From: Cryptomeria japonica
Taxonomy: Eukaryota; Streptophyta; Pinopsida; Cupressales; Cupressaceae
DNA: 64,000 bases
NCBI RefSeq assembly: GCF_030272615.1
Contig: NC_081414.1
Coordinates: 49,624,136-49,688,135, forward strand
Direction: 5' to 3'
In this document: piece by piece, positions 12,950 to 26,213 of the stretch
Numbering within the stretch: the first letter of the stretch is position 1
How the letters are laid out: every line of letters begins with the position of its first letter
Translations under genes and position numbers: made by a program
Notes under the pieces: model-generated
What the model was told of the DNA's origin: nothing
The model's database searches: none
The model's input: only the letters and a program-made list of their open reading frames with translations

Positions 12950-14385
12950 ACTCTCAACTCAAGAATATATATCCTATTTTAAAACTTAAACACACCTTAT
13001 TCCCACTTAAATGTCATCAATCTTAATATAAATTCCATATTTAATATTAGGAACCCATTATCTCGCTTCCCTAGAAATTGGGGCCTATTTTGGGAGAGGA
13101 ACATGTTGGCCAAGTAACATTACCAAATTTGGCCTTGGTATTGGGATATGACCATTGTAAGTCAACCTTTTATATATTATAAGTTGGTAACTCATATATA
13201 AGCAAGTTAGCTTTCCTCATTTAGAAAGTATTGAAGTACAATCCTTATGATGAGAGAGCTCTACAAAAAGTGAGTCTTCAAGTCTACAAATATGAGGAAT
13301 AATTCAACAACGTCAAGTCTTCATCAACATTTGTTTATCATACAAGAAATGTTGGAGGATGATGGGGAGTCCTCGATTGATGATTGACTTGTACTACTCC
13401 TTAAGAGGTTTGGTATTATTTCTCGCCATTCTTACATTTATGCAATTTAGCTTCATATTTGAGTTTTATGATTAATCTATGTTCTTTCATGTGATTCATG
13501 TAGTCTTGAGTTAATATATGCATCACCTTTGATTGTTTCATTTAGGATTTACTCTAATATACTTGAGTATGACTCTTATTTATTTTTATGCATTCATGAT
13601 TACCACAATCTTAGATACACTTAAGATTCAGAGAACACGCTATTACTTTTAGATTCAACATTGCTATTCGTGGAGGTAGAAATCACCAAAATGGGGGCTT
13701 GACCTAGGCAAGCCCCTATATAGCCGCAACCCCATCTTATTTATCCTTTGTAGGTTTACAAATAGGTCTCAATTAAAGTTTGATGACACAAAAGCACTCA
13801 GGGTTCATATAGAAAAGTTCTTAGGAAATTGCACTAGAAAAGGTTTGGACATTAACAACAAGCACTTATGTTCTCAAGACTAGGGCACCTAGCGTTAGTG
13901 TCCTCTAAGACTAGGGTTCTTGGAGCCATAGTCCTCTCTGTTTGGGTTGAAATTTGGTGGGAAGATAGTATAGAGGATTTGTATATTAGATCTACTCTCC
14001 ATACTCAGCAGGGTACTTATCAGGACTAGGGTGCCTAGCCCTAGTATCTAGTCAGTTTCAATTTTGATTTCCGTCACAGGTACATTTCTACATTTATGCT
14101 CCATTTTTGTATTATTTTGTAGCTTTTTGTTTCTCTATCGATCAATTTTATTAGTTTATATTCTCATTCATGTATACTTTAGGACCTAGTTAGTTCACAT
14201 TTGAATCGATCAAAAAATCTTTCAAATGACAAAGGAATAGAACCTAGGGGTTGCATGAATCTCTTCAAGTATGAGTAATTTCAAGTATAATACCTCTTTG
14301 TGGTTTGTATTCAAATGTTTAATGAAAGAGGTTCAGTCCTAGTTGAATTGATAGCTAAAATAGTTTGTCCCTTTTTCATCCTAAA
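12950..14385 (+). repeat. Probable Gypsy LTR remnant
   Basis: The segment precedes Gypsy gag-protease remains in the same orientation. It shares phrases with the 3' LTR at the right end of the window: a GTGGAGGTAGAAATCACC-like block with AAGCCCCTATA near 13666-13720 (compare 63351-63400), and several ACTAGGGCACCTAGC-like words (compare 62872-62930 and 63730-63770). Exact ends could not be set. A possible primer-site region follows at about 14387. The call as LTR is inference from position and shared words. Confidence 0.4.
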
Positions 14386-14639
14386 CATTTTGGTGAGCCC
14401 AACTTGTTACATTTCCTTTTGATTTTCAAAAAAAAGAAAAAAAGAAGTTATAAAGCAAAAAAATATATTTTTCTACATTTTCATGTCTTTCATTATGTGT
14501 GTTTTAATTACATTTTCATTTTGAATGCTTTATTTCATTTGATTGCATCATTTCATTTCAATAGTTAAATCAGGTTTTTTCTTTGTTAGATTAGAAAACA
14601 AAAACAAAAACAAATCCCTCTCTTAGAGAAAGTAAGTTA

Positions 14640-15640
14640 TTCAACCATGTTGGCTCTCCTTTTATAAGACCTCCATGCCTTTGATGAGCCACTTAGTAGT
14701 GATTACTTTCATAAGTTAGATGAATCCCTTGATGACTTCATCTCTATTGAGTTATCATCTACCTCTCCTAAACCAACCTTTTGCTCGACGATTAATCAAC
14801 ATGACACATGCATGACTGGTTATAGGAATTAATTTGAGAAGCCTAAGATTGTCGTGCATCTTCATCATGATGTCCCTCGAACTCAGAACACACAAATGAT
14901 TGTTGTTAATGGTGGTAAGTGTGATAACTCCATCTAATTTTTTGCAAAACAAATCACCCAAAGAGATAACATGAACCAACATAGTTATCATGTAGTTTCT
15001 CACACATACAACACAAGAAATAATAACAAAATCCTGTGCAATTTGTTCCTTCATCTTCTTCTTCTATTCATGCTTCTCAACCACTGTTTCCTTCTACACC
15101 TCATCTTAACCAACATCTTAAAAAGGGGTATGATCTTGTTCAAAAAACTTGTGCTACTCCAACCAAGATATCCCTCAAGGAGTTTACTAAAACTTTGCCT
15201 ACATGTCATGGAATGCTCGAAGAAGCTTTGCAAAAGATATTTGTTCCATCTTCTGTAAGAACTAATCATGATATTTTTTAGAATGTATGCATGAAACTAA
15301 GATGAACATTGTGTTTTCCCAACATGAGTTAGCTTATTTAGAAACTCAAAGCCAATATGATCCTATTGTGATTATTGTGCTTATCAACTTATCAATGATA
15401 ATGTAATAAGACAAACTCTAGTTAATAATAGATAAGGTCTTGACGTGTGTAGCATCAACTTGTTACATAAAATCAACATGGATACTTCTCTTGTTCAACC
15501 TAATTCTCTCTTTATTCATGACTTTGATAATGTTGGGAGACAGTCATTAGGAACAACCAAATTGCCTATTATCAAAGCATTTCATTATGAAATTCTTGAG
15601 CTTTCAAAAGTAGACCGTGGATTGGTTTATAGGGATTAAG
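14640..15640 (+). pseudogene. Gypsy gag-protease remnant
   Basis: The translated text contains patterns typical of plant Ty3/Gypsy polyproteins upstream of and within the retropepsin. One is YDLVQKTCATPTKISLKEF at about 15131-15190 (the 'Y-D-L-V-x-Q...K-x-x-I-S-L' linker). Another, near 15445-15580, holds GLDVCSINLL and HDFDNVGRQSLGTTKLPI, like the C-terminal half of the protease (I-R-G-F-D-N-x-x...L-G-T-I-x-L-P-I). Several stops and frameshifts break it. It is the same kind of sequence as 60740-62160. The remnant ends where the next LTR element begins, near 15863, so that element probably inserted into it. Confidence 0.6.
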
Positions 15641-15862
15641 AATATAATTAAAGATTTATTAAAGATTCTTTAAGTCCATTTTTTATGTTTTTTTTCTTAA
15701 TCTATACTTTTAGATTTGCTTCCTGCATTAGTGATAAAGTTTCCTAGTATTTTTTCCCTTCCTGGTTATGAATGTTTGAGAACTTATTTTGCATATATAG
15801 AACCTCCTGATTTTACTTTATGTTATTTTCACTCAAATCATAATGTAATATGTCAATATCTT

Positions 15863-17359
15863 TGTAAGGTATGGAAATTTAGGGTTTCAAAAGTCTAGCT
15901 ATGTAAATTAGGAAAACAACCTATTTCACATGCATTACATTAAAAGTGAACTCAATAGATCAAACCTTGATTCTATTTGGAAGAGGGTTGAATAATAATT
16001 GGATTCTATTCCTTTTGTTTAAGTTGAAGATGTAAATTTAATGCCAAATCTAGGGTAAGAAGGTACATGCATGAACTACCAACTTCGATTGATTATGCTA
16101 CCTAATATTGAAATAGAAATTTCAAAACATGTATGAGAATGAAAATAAAATAAAAAAGTGCACCTTTTCATAATAATTGAGTTAAAATTGATGTAATGAC
16201 GGTGCTTAGGGCATATCCCCATCCAAACAGTTGAATTTATGAACATGTGTCTGAAACTGAGTCTCTAAGACATTGTAAACTCTCTCAATCAAATTCAGAC
16301 TTGTTTTGGGAGGACCATTGTGCCTATGATTCCCTATTATAATACCATGAAACCCCAAGCACCCTAATCCAGACACTTTCTGATGAAATTTAGCTAGGTA
16401 CTTCACTTCTGGATCCTGGTAACTTTCTGATCTCCCTAGCTCCATTGGGTACCTATAGCTATACACAAGATGAAAGAAAAGGTGTTGTGGATAGGGGTTT
16501 GCTTAGGTAAAACCTTGGGTTTGTAATTAATCCTAATTGAAATAGAAATTGCATTGGAACTGACTTGGAAATCTTGCCTTTTGAGGGCAAGGCTTGATCT
16601 AAACTCGAATGTAGGTGATTATAACTTCAATAGATGATGCAATGCTCTTAGGATAAGTCCTCCACGTGTTGATGCAATAACATGAAAAATCACATAAAAT
16701 TCATCATGAAATCATAGATAAAACATAAATGGAAGATGCCTTGATGTATTTTTTTTCTCCTTGAATCAGATTTTCTTTTGAAGAAGAAGAATTGCTCTTG
16801 AATTGGAGTGATGGGATGCAATAATCATATAGATAATGATATATGTTGAAATGAATTGAGAGGGATTCCTTATATAGGGATTTCATAATAAAATCACCTT
16901 TAGGACGACTTAAATTTAATCTATTTTTTGCACAAAGCTAGATTGAATAGGGTAGGACTGCCTTATTATCCTCCTAAAATTCAGGAAAAAAAGTGCAGGA
17001 CCAAGGGGGTGTTTATCTTAAATTTTTAGGAATGCAAGATAAAGGGGTTCTAATGCTAATTCCAACTCAGTGGCCTAAAGTATGATGTATAGATATGTGA
17101 AATATATTTTGGAAGTTGAAATTGGGGTAGCATTAAGGATAAATCAAGATAATAAAGGATAAAGGGCACACCTAGAATCAAGGGCCCAAATAATAGTGTG
17201 ATGATTTAATAAATTAGAATAATACTCATAATATTGAATTAAATATAAATTTACAATAAAGGTCCTATAATGCATAGAGGAATGACAAGTACTAAAATGA
17301 GTGCTAAGAGAGTGTCAAATTGGACACACTAATAAAAGTGTATGATTTATGATGCTACA
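15863..17359 (-). repeat. 3' LTR of the non-coding LTR element
   Basis: This LTR is about 1.5 kb. It pairs with the interrupted copy at 18310-19445/33372-33700. On the minus strand it starts TGTAGCATCATAAATC just after the polypurine tract. Its left end is uncertain by a few bases, because the two copies differ there (TGTAAGGTATGG versus TGTATGG). Confidence 0.75.
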
Positions 17360-18309
17360 TTTAGCCCCCACTCGAGTGGAGTATGATCTTATGGTCATAC
17401 TCTTAGTCAAGTAGAAATGAAAAGGTAGAGCATCTGGGAGCAAGATAAACTAGGGATAGGATAATATTGAGGGATGGCCAAGCCCCCAAGCATAGGATTC
17501 TATCAATCCATGCAAGTAACCTTTAAGAATAAGAAGAAAGAAAACAACGTTAGTGCTAAAACAAAAAGTTCCAAGTCAAAATGTTATGACTTGATAATGA
17601 AAATGTCTCAACCGCTAATATAATTCTTGACATGTTATTGCAAGAGCACAAGTGGAATTATAGAAAGAATAAGGATGTACACTAATTGAAAGGAGAAGCG
17701 ACTACAATCCAACACTAGCAAAGTGTTTTATGCTATGGGTTCATGGGAGAGAGATAAAGGAACATGGACTCTAAGGCTAGCAAATTGTGTTATGCTACGT
17801 GATCCATAGAAAAAGAGAGTTGAAAGGTCTAGCAACTTGTGTTATGCTAGTCAACTCATCTTGCAAAGGAAAAGGAAGTGTCAAAAGGTCTAGAAAATTG
17901 TGTTATGCTAGGTGATTCATGGAGAAAGAGAGTTGAAAGGTCTAGCAATTTGTTATGCTAGTCAACTCATCTTGCAAAAGAAAAGGAAGAGTCAAAAGGT
18001 CTAGAAAATTGTGTTATGCTAGTCAACTCATCCTACTATGATGTTGTGTGGTTTTAGGAATGAAGCACCTTGGTCTGGTTTTGAGCATGTAACAACCTAT
18101 ATAAGATTAATGATAGAAAATGTCTGGTTTCAATAATGTAACACGAGGATGCAAGAACCTGTCTATGATAAATGGTGCATAAATAAGGATGAATCATGAG
18201 GATGCAACAATCCTGTAAATGATAAATAAAATAGGGATGAAACATGAGTATGAAACAATCCCAAATTGATATTTGATAGCTGAAAATATAACTAGGAGGC
18301 TACATATAA
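17360..18309 (-). repeat. Internal region with ~60-bp tandem repeats
   Basis: This is the whole internal domain of the non-coding LTR element. From about 17700 to 18040 an imperfect unit recurs: GGTCTAGCAA-TTGTGTTATGCTAG, then either a CAACTCATC-TTGCAAAGGAAAAGGAAG or a GATTCATGGAGAAAGAGAG block. At least five copies of the core TTGTGTTATGCTA are visible, and their alternation gives a higher-order pattern. No reading frame of note is present. Confidence 0.65.
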
Positions 18310-19445
18310 TGTATGGAAATTTAGGATTTCACAAGTCTAGCTATGTAAACTATGAAAATGACCTATTTTACACACATTACATTAAAAGGAAAGTAAACTC
18401 AGTAAATCCAAACTCAATTCTATTACTTGAAGAGGTTTCAATACTAATTAGATTCTATTCCTTTTGTTTGAGTTGAAGATGTAATAAAAAATATGTAAAT
18501 TGAATGCCAAATCTAGGGTAAGAAGGTGCATGCATGAACTACAACTTGGATTGATTATGCTACCTAATACTGAAATAGAAACTTCAAAACATGTATGGGA
18601 ATGAAAAGGAAATCTAAAAGTGTACCTTTGCCAAATAATTGAGTTGAAATTGATGTAATGATGATGCTTACGGCATATTCATGTCCAAGTGGATGGATTT
18701 TTGAATTATGGTTCTAGAACTAAGCTTTGAGATGCTTTAAACGTTCTTAGTCAAATCTAGACCTATTATACGAGGACCATGGCACCTAGAATTCCCTAGT
18801 ATAGGATCATGGTACTCCAAGCACCTTGGTCTAGGCACTTTCTAATAAAATTTAGTTGGGTGCTTCACTTCTACGTCTTGATCACTGTTTGATCTCCCTA
18901 GCTCCATTGGGTACATGTAGTTGCACATAAGAGGAAATAAAGGGTGTTGTGGATAGGAGTTTGTTTTAAAGGTCAAACCTTGGGTTTGGAATTAAACCCA
19001 ATTGAAATAGAAATTGAATTGGAAAGCTTGCCTTTTGAGGGGCAAGGCTAGATCTGAACTTGAATATAAGTGATTATACCTTCAATAGGTGATGTAATTC
19101 TCTTAGGATAAGTCCTCCATGTGTTGATGAAATAAAATGACAAAACACATAAAATCCATCATGAATTTATAGATAAAACATAAATTATAAAGTTTGTTAC
19201 TCCTTGAATCAAATTTGGTCTTGAAGAAAAAGAATGTCTCTTGAATTGGAGTGATAGAATCCAATACTCATATATAATTATAGATGTTTAAATGAATTGA
19301 GAGGGATGCCTTATATAGGGGTTTCATAATTAAAATCACCTTTAGCTTGACTTAATTTAGCATATTTTTGCATGTCTAGCTATATTTGAATAGGGTAAGA
19401 CCGCCTTATTATCATCTCAAAATTTGAGAAAAAAAGTGTGAGACC

Positions 19446-19452
19446 ATCTTGG
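19446..19452. other. Target-site duplication of LINE, left copy
   Basis: ATCTTGG here is repeated at 33365-33371. It flanks the LINE exactly: the 3' terminus (minus strand ...AATAAAATTTTCACCCC-TCTTTTT) abuts the left copy and the 5' end abuts the right copy. Seven bases is short but acceptable for target-primed reverse transcription. Confidence 0.75.
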
Positions 19453-19636
19453 AAAAAGAGGGGTGAAAATTTTATTAAATCAAAATGAGCAATACATAGA
19501 ACAGGGCCTCAGCCCAACAAAAAGAAGCAGAGGACTCGACATAAAGCCCCCAACCAAAAAATAACTAAACTGCTAAATCCTCCTTGAACAAACCCTCAAC
19601 AACATGAACATACTCCAAGGGTAGATGATCCCAATA

Positions 19637-22600
19637 TTAAACTCTCCACCCATCTAGGTGATCTGAGTCCCACTTTGCTAGACAATCAACAACTCTATTC
19701 CACTCATGAGGAACATAACAAAAATAAATTATTTCCAAGGAAGCACTCAAAGAAAGGATCTGTCTACCCACCATAGCCAAATGCCACTCTAAATCCTCCA
19801 TCCGTTGATGATTTAACATATCAATCACAACTTGGGAATTAGACTCACAGATAATATTAATTTGCCCAAAGGAACAAACTCTCTTTAGGGCCATCAAAAT
19901 AGCAAGGGCCTCCATATAATTATTAGTTTTGAAACCCTTATAGACAGAAAAGAGAAAAAACAACATTACCAGAACTATCTCTGCCAATTCCACCAACTCC
20001 AACATACCCAGGATTACCTCTAGAAGATCCGTCAGTATTAATCTTAAGACATCTCAAAGGAGGAGGGGTCCACTTACCTTCTCGGCAAGCCCTCCTTTTA
20101 ACATTTATGCTTTTGACCTGAAGTTTCTTACGTAAGGCATCATGAATGCATGTCCCTAAAATATTCAAACTTTGAACCATTTGCATGTCACTAGGATCAA
20201 CATCTCCTGAAAGGTCACACTTCACCATTAGGGTCTCCCAAATCATATTTAAATTTTTTCAACCACACTTGTTGCACCATTTTTATCCTATCCTGGAAAA
20301 TCCTACAGTTCCTTTCCAACCAAACCTTCCAGATAATAAAACTTGGACCAATGTCCCGAGCTGCATCCAGAAAGGGAGTCTTGGTAGGAGGTCTACCAAG
20401 GTTGTTCCAAAGCTCCACCAAAGTGCTAGCATGAACACAAGCATGTTTCCAAACCCCCCACCACCAATGCCAAATATCTCTAGCGAAGAAGCACTAGAAG
20501 AAAAGGTGTGAGTTGTTTTTCTCACTCTTATGGCATAAAACACCTATAGAGGGCCCATGAAAGTCCCTCTTCTGAAGATTTTCCCAGGTAAGACACCTAT
20601 TTTGCACCATAAGCCACAAGAAAAATTTACACTTGGGCCAAGCCAACCTATTCCAAACTTGTTTCCACTAGGGAACATCCACCTTGGCAAAGGACATATG
20701 TTCCAGCTCTTGATAGCTAGAAGCCACATAAAACTTACCCTTCGGATTAGGGCCCTAAGCAAGGGTGTCAGCACCTCTAAGAGAATTACACAATCTCCCA
20801 GCTAGAATTTTAGCCAGAGCTTCCCTCTCTTCCACATAACTCCCAGGAGGCCATCCCGAGGTTCCTTCCATCAAGCTACCTCACCACAACCCACCCTTGA
20901 AATTACTTTAAAGTTCTCCACTTTAGTCCAACTTTCTACCATAAAGATGTCACCGAGAGATTGGAGATGAGGAAATTGAGACAAAATAGGAGGATATCCA
21001 TCCCAGAAATCCTTTCAGAACAAAGCTTCATATCCTCTGTTACAAATCCAAAAGAGACCCTTCTTGACTAGATGAGCTCCTCTCTTCAAGGTGTCCCAAA
21101 TCATTGACCCATTTCTTGTCAAGCTACACTGGGGGACATCCTTCCCTTCCACATCACCAAGATATTTAATCCTAAGGATACTAGCCCATCCTTGATCTTG
21201 GTTTACACACCATCTCCAAAATAGCTTAGCAGCAAGAGCGCAACCATTCAGGATAGTTTTCCGCAAACCCAGGCCACCCTCCTATTTTGATTTGCACACA
21301 TTATCCCACTTAACCAAACTCCACTTAGAGGAAAGCAAATTGTCAGTCCATAAGAACTGTCTAAAGAGGGCTTCAAATTCCTTCATATAGCTAATTGGGG
21401 CTAACTGCACAAAGCACCTGTAAATAGGAAGTGCCTGAACAATTAAATTTAAAAGAGTAACTCTACCAGCAGTTGAGAGCCACCTATTAGTCCAGTGACA
21501 CACCTTGCTTTGAAACTTTTCCAAAATTTCCTTCCAAAAAACTCCTAGCAATCTACGAACCGAAAGAGGAATTCCAAGGTAAACAAAAGGAAGGGTAGCA
21601 ATTTGAAACCTCAAAATCCAAGCAATTCTCGCTTGAATGGGAGCAGGAGTATTGAAGAAAAAAATATGAGATTTTTCCTCATTAATCAGCCGTCTAGAGG
21701 CCTTCACAAAAATATCCAGAGCTCTTCTAAAATTGGTTGCTTCATTGATTGTAGCAGCCCCCATTAATCTAGTGTCATCCATAAATTGTAGATGAGAGGA
21801 AGGAGGAATACCAGGACCCCACCTCCAACCCTAAATCAAACTTTGCCTGACTTGAGACTTGAGAAACCTTCCCAAACCATCAACCATCAAAATAAATAGA
21901 TAGGGTGAGAGAGGATTACCTTGCCTCAGGGCTCTAGTAGCACCAAACAAATCAGTTGGCTCACCATTAATAAGAACAACAAAGGAAGAAGAGGTGATGC
22001 AACTCATAACCCAACTAATCCATTCACTTTCAAATCCAAAAGCTAAGAGAACCTTTTGCAGAAAACTCCATCTGACCCTATCGTAGGCTTTGGCCACATC
22101 AAGCTTTTATAAACATAGCCTTCTCCTTAGAAACAACCATGGAATGCACTGCTTTAGCAACAATAATGACACCATCCAAAATCTGTCTCCTAGAAACAAA
22201 ACCCCCTTGCTCTTCGGAAATTAATCTACTAAGCCAAGGCTTCAGCCTTTCAACAATCAATTTAGTGATAATTTTGTAGATCACATTACACAAAGAAATG
22301 GGCCTAAAGGAGTTAAGAGAATTAGCACCTTCTTAGGAATGAGAGCAAGAAAACTGGCATTTAGGGCCTTAAGCATCTGCTTGTTACTAAAATATTCCTG
22401 CACAACTTCCAAAAGATATGGCTTGACAATATCCCAAAATGATTTTCCTTTCTTCATACCGAAGACCACTGCCTCAATCTCAGAAAGATAAATAGGTTTA
22501 ATGAGAGCCTCATTCATTTTTGGAGTAACTATGGAAGGAATGCAATCAAGCACCAATCTTTTTTCGGCACAAGAAAGCACAAAATCTTCTTTGAACAGGT

Positions 22601-23827
22601 TCCCAAAGAATCTACTGGCTTCCTAGGCAATCTCCCTATGAGAGGAAACCCGAGTCCCTTCCGAAGTAATGAGAGAATTTAGAGTACTACCATGCCTTAT
22701 GTCCTTTACTAAGTTGTGAAAGAATCCCGTGTTTCTATCCCCTTCCTGAAACCAATCAATCTGAGATTTTTGCTTCCAATAAATCTCCTCCCGAAGCTCC
22801 CATTATTCTAGCTCTTTCAAAGCAATAGCCTCTTCTTTGTAAAAAGCATCTGACATCCCCTGGTCTCTAATTTGATGGGTAATGATGTCTACCCTTTGTT
22901 GAGCATTCCTTTTGGCAAAGAAAAGATTACCAAAGCTCACCATATTCCACTTTTTTAGCCTATACTTAACATGTTGCAATTGCTTGACAAAGGAATACAT
23001 AACAGTACCAAAAGCCTACTTTCCTTCCCTCCACCCTTCAAGCATATGATCCTGAAGAGAAGCATCCCTCAGCCACATAAGCTAAAACTTAAACGAGGGA
23101 TTCTTAGTCCTCCTAAACTTAGTGGCTGACAAAATGATATGCCAGTGATCCGAGCCTCTCCAATCCAAAATCTTTGAATAGGTAGTCCAACTATCCTCCA
23201 ACCAGTAGCTAGAAACCAGGAAGCTATCTAATCTCTCTGATACAACCTCAGCCCCACGTCTCCTATTATTCCAGGTTAATAAACCATTGGAAGCTTGGAC
23301 ATCCACAATCCTCAGAGTCTCAATGTTACTCCTCAAGAGACCCGTAGAAGGGTCCAACCTAGAAATACCTCCCCGCTTCTCTTCCAAACATAATAAAAAA
23401 TTAAAATCACATGCTAGAATTTAGGGAAAAAAAGGCACAAGAGAGCGGACAACACATATATGTGACCCAAGCAAGGATTTTCCAACATAATCAATTAGAG
23501 CATACACATTAGTGAATGGAGAGTCTCACCAGTCTTGCAACAAGTGGCCACCAAGGAGATAGAGGACATGCTAGAGATCCACCAAAGTGGGATAAGCTCA
23601 TGAGGATCCCATAACAAAGCCAAGCCTCCCAAACTACCCTGAGCCCCAATACATTGACAAATACATCTTGATCAAATTTTAGTAGCCATATTGAACATAC
23701 CATCAATGGAAAGCTTTGTTTCCTGAATGAAAACCACATCAGGCAAATAAGATCGAATAAACTCTCGAATAACCTTTTGTATAGGGATGCTATTCAACCC
23801 CCTTACATTCCATGAGAGAACAATCAT
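19637..23827 (-). pseudogene. LINE ORF2: endonuclease, reverse transcriptase, RNase H
   Basis: ORF2 would nick target DNA and copy the LINE RNA. The start at 23827 gives MIVLSWNVRGLN, the first endonuclease motif; DVVFIQETKLS follows, and GSDHWHI (about 23130) is the last endonuclease motif. Reverse transcriptase motifs include AKAYDRVRWSFL, RQGNPLSPYLF and the catalytic FMDDT (about 21780). At about 22440 GKSFWDI shows that the usual GPDGF block has been deleted. A zf-RVT-like part lies at 20544-21266. RNase H has INTDGSSRGNPG and a later EALAILMAL, but the usual third-site Asp has become Asn (CESNSQVV). The gene ends at 19637. Several frameshifts (near 22098, 21800 and 19950) and numerous stops break it. 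Confidence 0.85.
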
Positions 23828-24297
23828 TTCTGAGGCTGAGAGAAGAGAGAATCAATGGTCTTCACAACACCATATTCCACTAAAGTCTCACCAACAAGTT
23901 TAACCTTCTCCTAGTCTTTCTTCCTACCTACCTTAAGGGACTTCTCCGAAGTACCTTTCTTAAAAGTTTTTTGCTGAATACTAAAGACAGGGGAAGTTCC
24001 TGTACCTTTGCTCCCATTCATAAGATCCTTTCCAGGACAAGTCTCCAAGTAGATAGAATTTGAGGTCACCTATACTTCCATACCTCCACTACCTACCAAA
24101 TCTCCCACGGGCCTCGACGAAGTATTTGTATCCATCCGTACCCCAACTGCTTCCTCTAGTGATTCAATCTAAATATCATTGATCTCTTCCCCACCTATTA
24201 CCCCTGCCTCCAAAAGACCCTGATTGGGAGACATATTAGTAATAGCTCCATCAAACTGTTCCGTATCCTCAAGGGCGTCGAATCTATTGAAGACCTC

Positions 24298-25827
24298 TAA
24301 TAGTTCTGATACTTAATGTTAAGTACAGATGCCAAGCTAATAAGATGAGGGGGGGGGGGGTGAATCATACAAACTTAATCTTCCATAAAAACATCAGATT
24401 CAACCTCAGTAACCTATACTTCAGTAATATAACCAAAACTGCTAAACAAGCAAACTCAAAAGCATATAAACATCATAACACTCATAACACCAGATTTAAC
24501 GTGGAAACCCAAATAGGGAAAAACCACTGTGGGATTTCGGACCCACTAAGAAATATACTCTTCTAGAGTATGCTTGGTTAAAAGAAAATCTTGTTAAAGA
24601 TTACAAACACATTGCTAGATGTGACCCGGTTAAGGGATTTCCCTCAGATCTGTTAGGATCTTCACCTTGTTAGAAGTGACCTTGTTAAAGGATTTCAAAC
24701 ACTCAATCAGAATGTCACCTTGTTAGAGGGTTTTACAAATAAGACTATTAAGTCCACTCGGTTAAGAGATTTTTTGTCACTTTACAAAATAACAGTAATA
24801 AAAAATCTATCTGCAACTTCACATCTAAAATGCTAAAGCAGATTCTTATTTGCTCAATACAATATAGGACTTATCTTGTCCATTTGCTGGGCTCTATACT
24901 CTGTTATTCAAATAGGTCTTCAAGCTTCCATGCTCGGTAATCGCTATGTAGCATCCCTGTGCATACACTTGCCCGCATACATTGTTTATCAATCAGTTCC
25001 TTATTTATAAACAATTCGCCAACCGCTTAATCTCCTTGATCACATTTCCCATGATCAATCATAGCCATCGGATCTTCAAACTTTGACCAGGTTTAATGTA
25101 TCCTTCGATCTGAAAACGTTTTACCCCACCTTGGAACTTGCATACATTTCTTGGAACTTGTGCTAGGGTATTGCGGTTCAATATGAGCTGTAGATCTTCC
25201 TGCCAATTTTCCTTTGCCATAGATTCTTTAACAAACTTCATTCACTGTATACCAATCATTATATCATAGCCAGCTCATCAACTTCCTTCATTAAATAATA
25301 CTTTTATTCATTCAATGCATTCTATTATTACTTGGTTGCAACTCGGTAAATACTAAACTTCACTCGGTAGAGATTCTACCTTCATTAACCAATAACGATA
25401 ACCTTAGGGTTTACCGACTAGGTTCCTTAGGGTTTACCGAATAGGTTCTTTGCTCGGTAACATAGTATAGTATTAACCTTACAATCAATAACATATGTAT
25501 GATATCAAAACAATCTAAACATCACGATCTCATCATTGTCCAACTCGGTAATAGTTGCCCATTGAATAACTTATTTCTCCCCTTATTCATTATATTCTTT
25601 CTATGTCTTTTACCGACATCTTTATACTCATCAAATCATACTTCTCAAGATATGGCAGCATCATACTGAATTAGAAAATCAATTTCTTGACATCAATGAC
25701 AAAATAATAATATTAAGACAATAAACATCCTTAATTAGTTATATCCATAATCATCAACAACCTTCTCAATATCCTTATTGAAATGCCAACAATCTCTCCT
25801 TGTCTGTTATAATGCCAAATGCCAACA
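24298..25827 (-). repeat. 3' LTR of Copia element
   Basis: In sense orientation the LTR runs TGTTGGCATTTGGCAT... to ...CTATTA (usual CA changed to TA). It contains a 12-base G run (24349-24360) that is longer in the other LTR. The small frames inside are not genes. Confidence 0.93.
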
Positions 25828-26213
25828 ATCTCCCCCTTTGGCATTGATGGCAAAACCAATTGATTTGACCTTATTGATTTGGATTGTTGTGAGATTATGA
25901 AATGCTGAAATGCTCTCCTCCTGTCATCAGAATTCTCCCCCATACATTAGTCTTCTCCTCTTTTCTTCAGTCTTCTCCCCCTTTGACAACAATGCCAAAA
26001 AGTAAAGAACTAAAACATAATTTCTTCCGTATGAAGTGATTCCCTGCTATTGTGTGTCAATTTAGTCTCGGTCAGAGCATTTATGTCTCCAATTCCTGTT
26101 CCCTCTATTGTTTCCTGTACACCTTTAGAAAACATCCTAAAGTGTGTAAATCAACATCAACTCCTAAAATATATTTTGTAGAGTCATCGAATTGATGCTT
26201 TCACCGAACTCAG
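25828..26213 (-). other. Polypurine tract cluster of Copia element
   Basis: The tract adjacent to the LTR reads GCCAAAGGGGGAGAT on the minus strand (25828-25842). Similar tracts appear at about 25933-25942 (GGGGGAGAA) and 25969-25984 (GTCAAAGGGGGAGAA). Several tracts before a 3' LTR are a known trait of Sireviruses. The region has no coding function. Confidence 0.8.
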
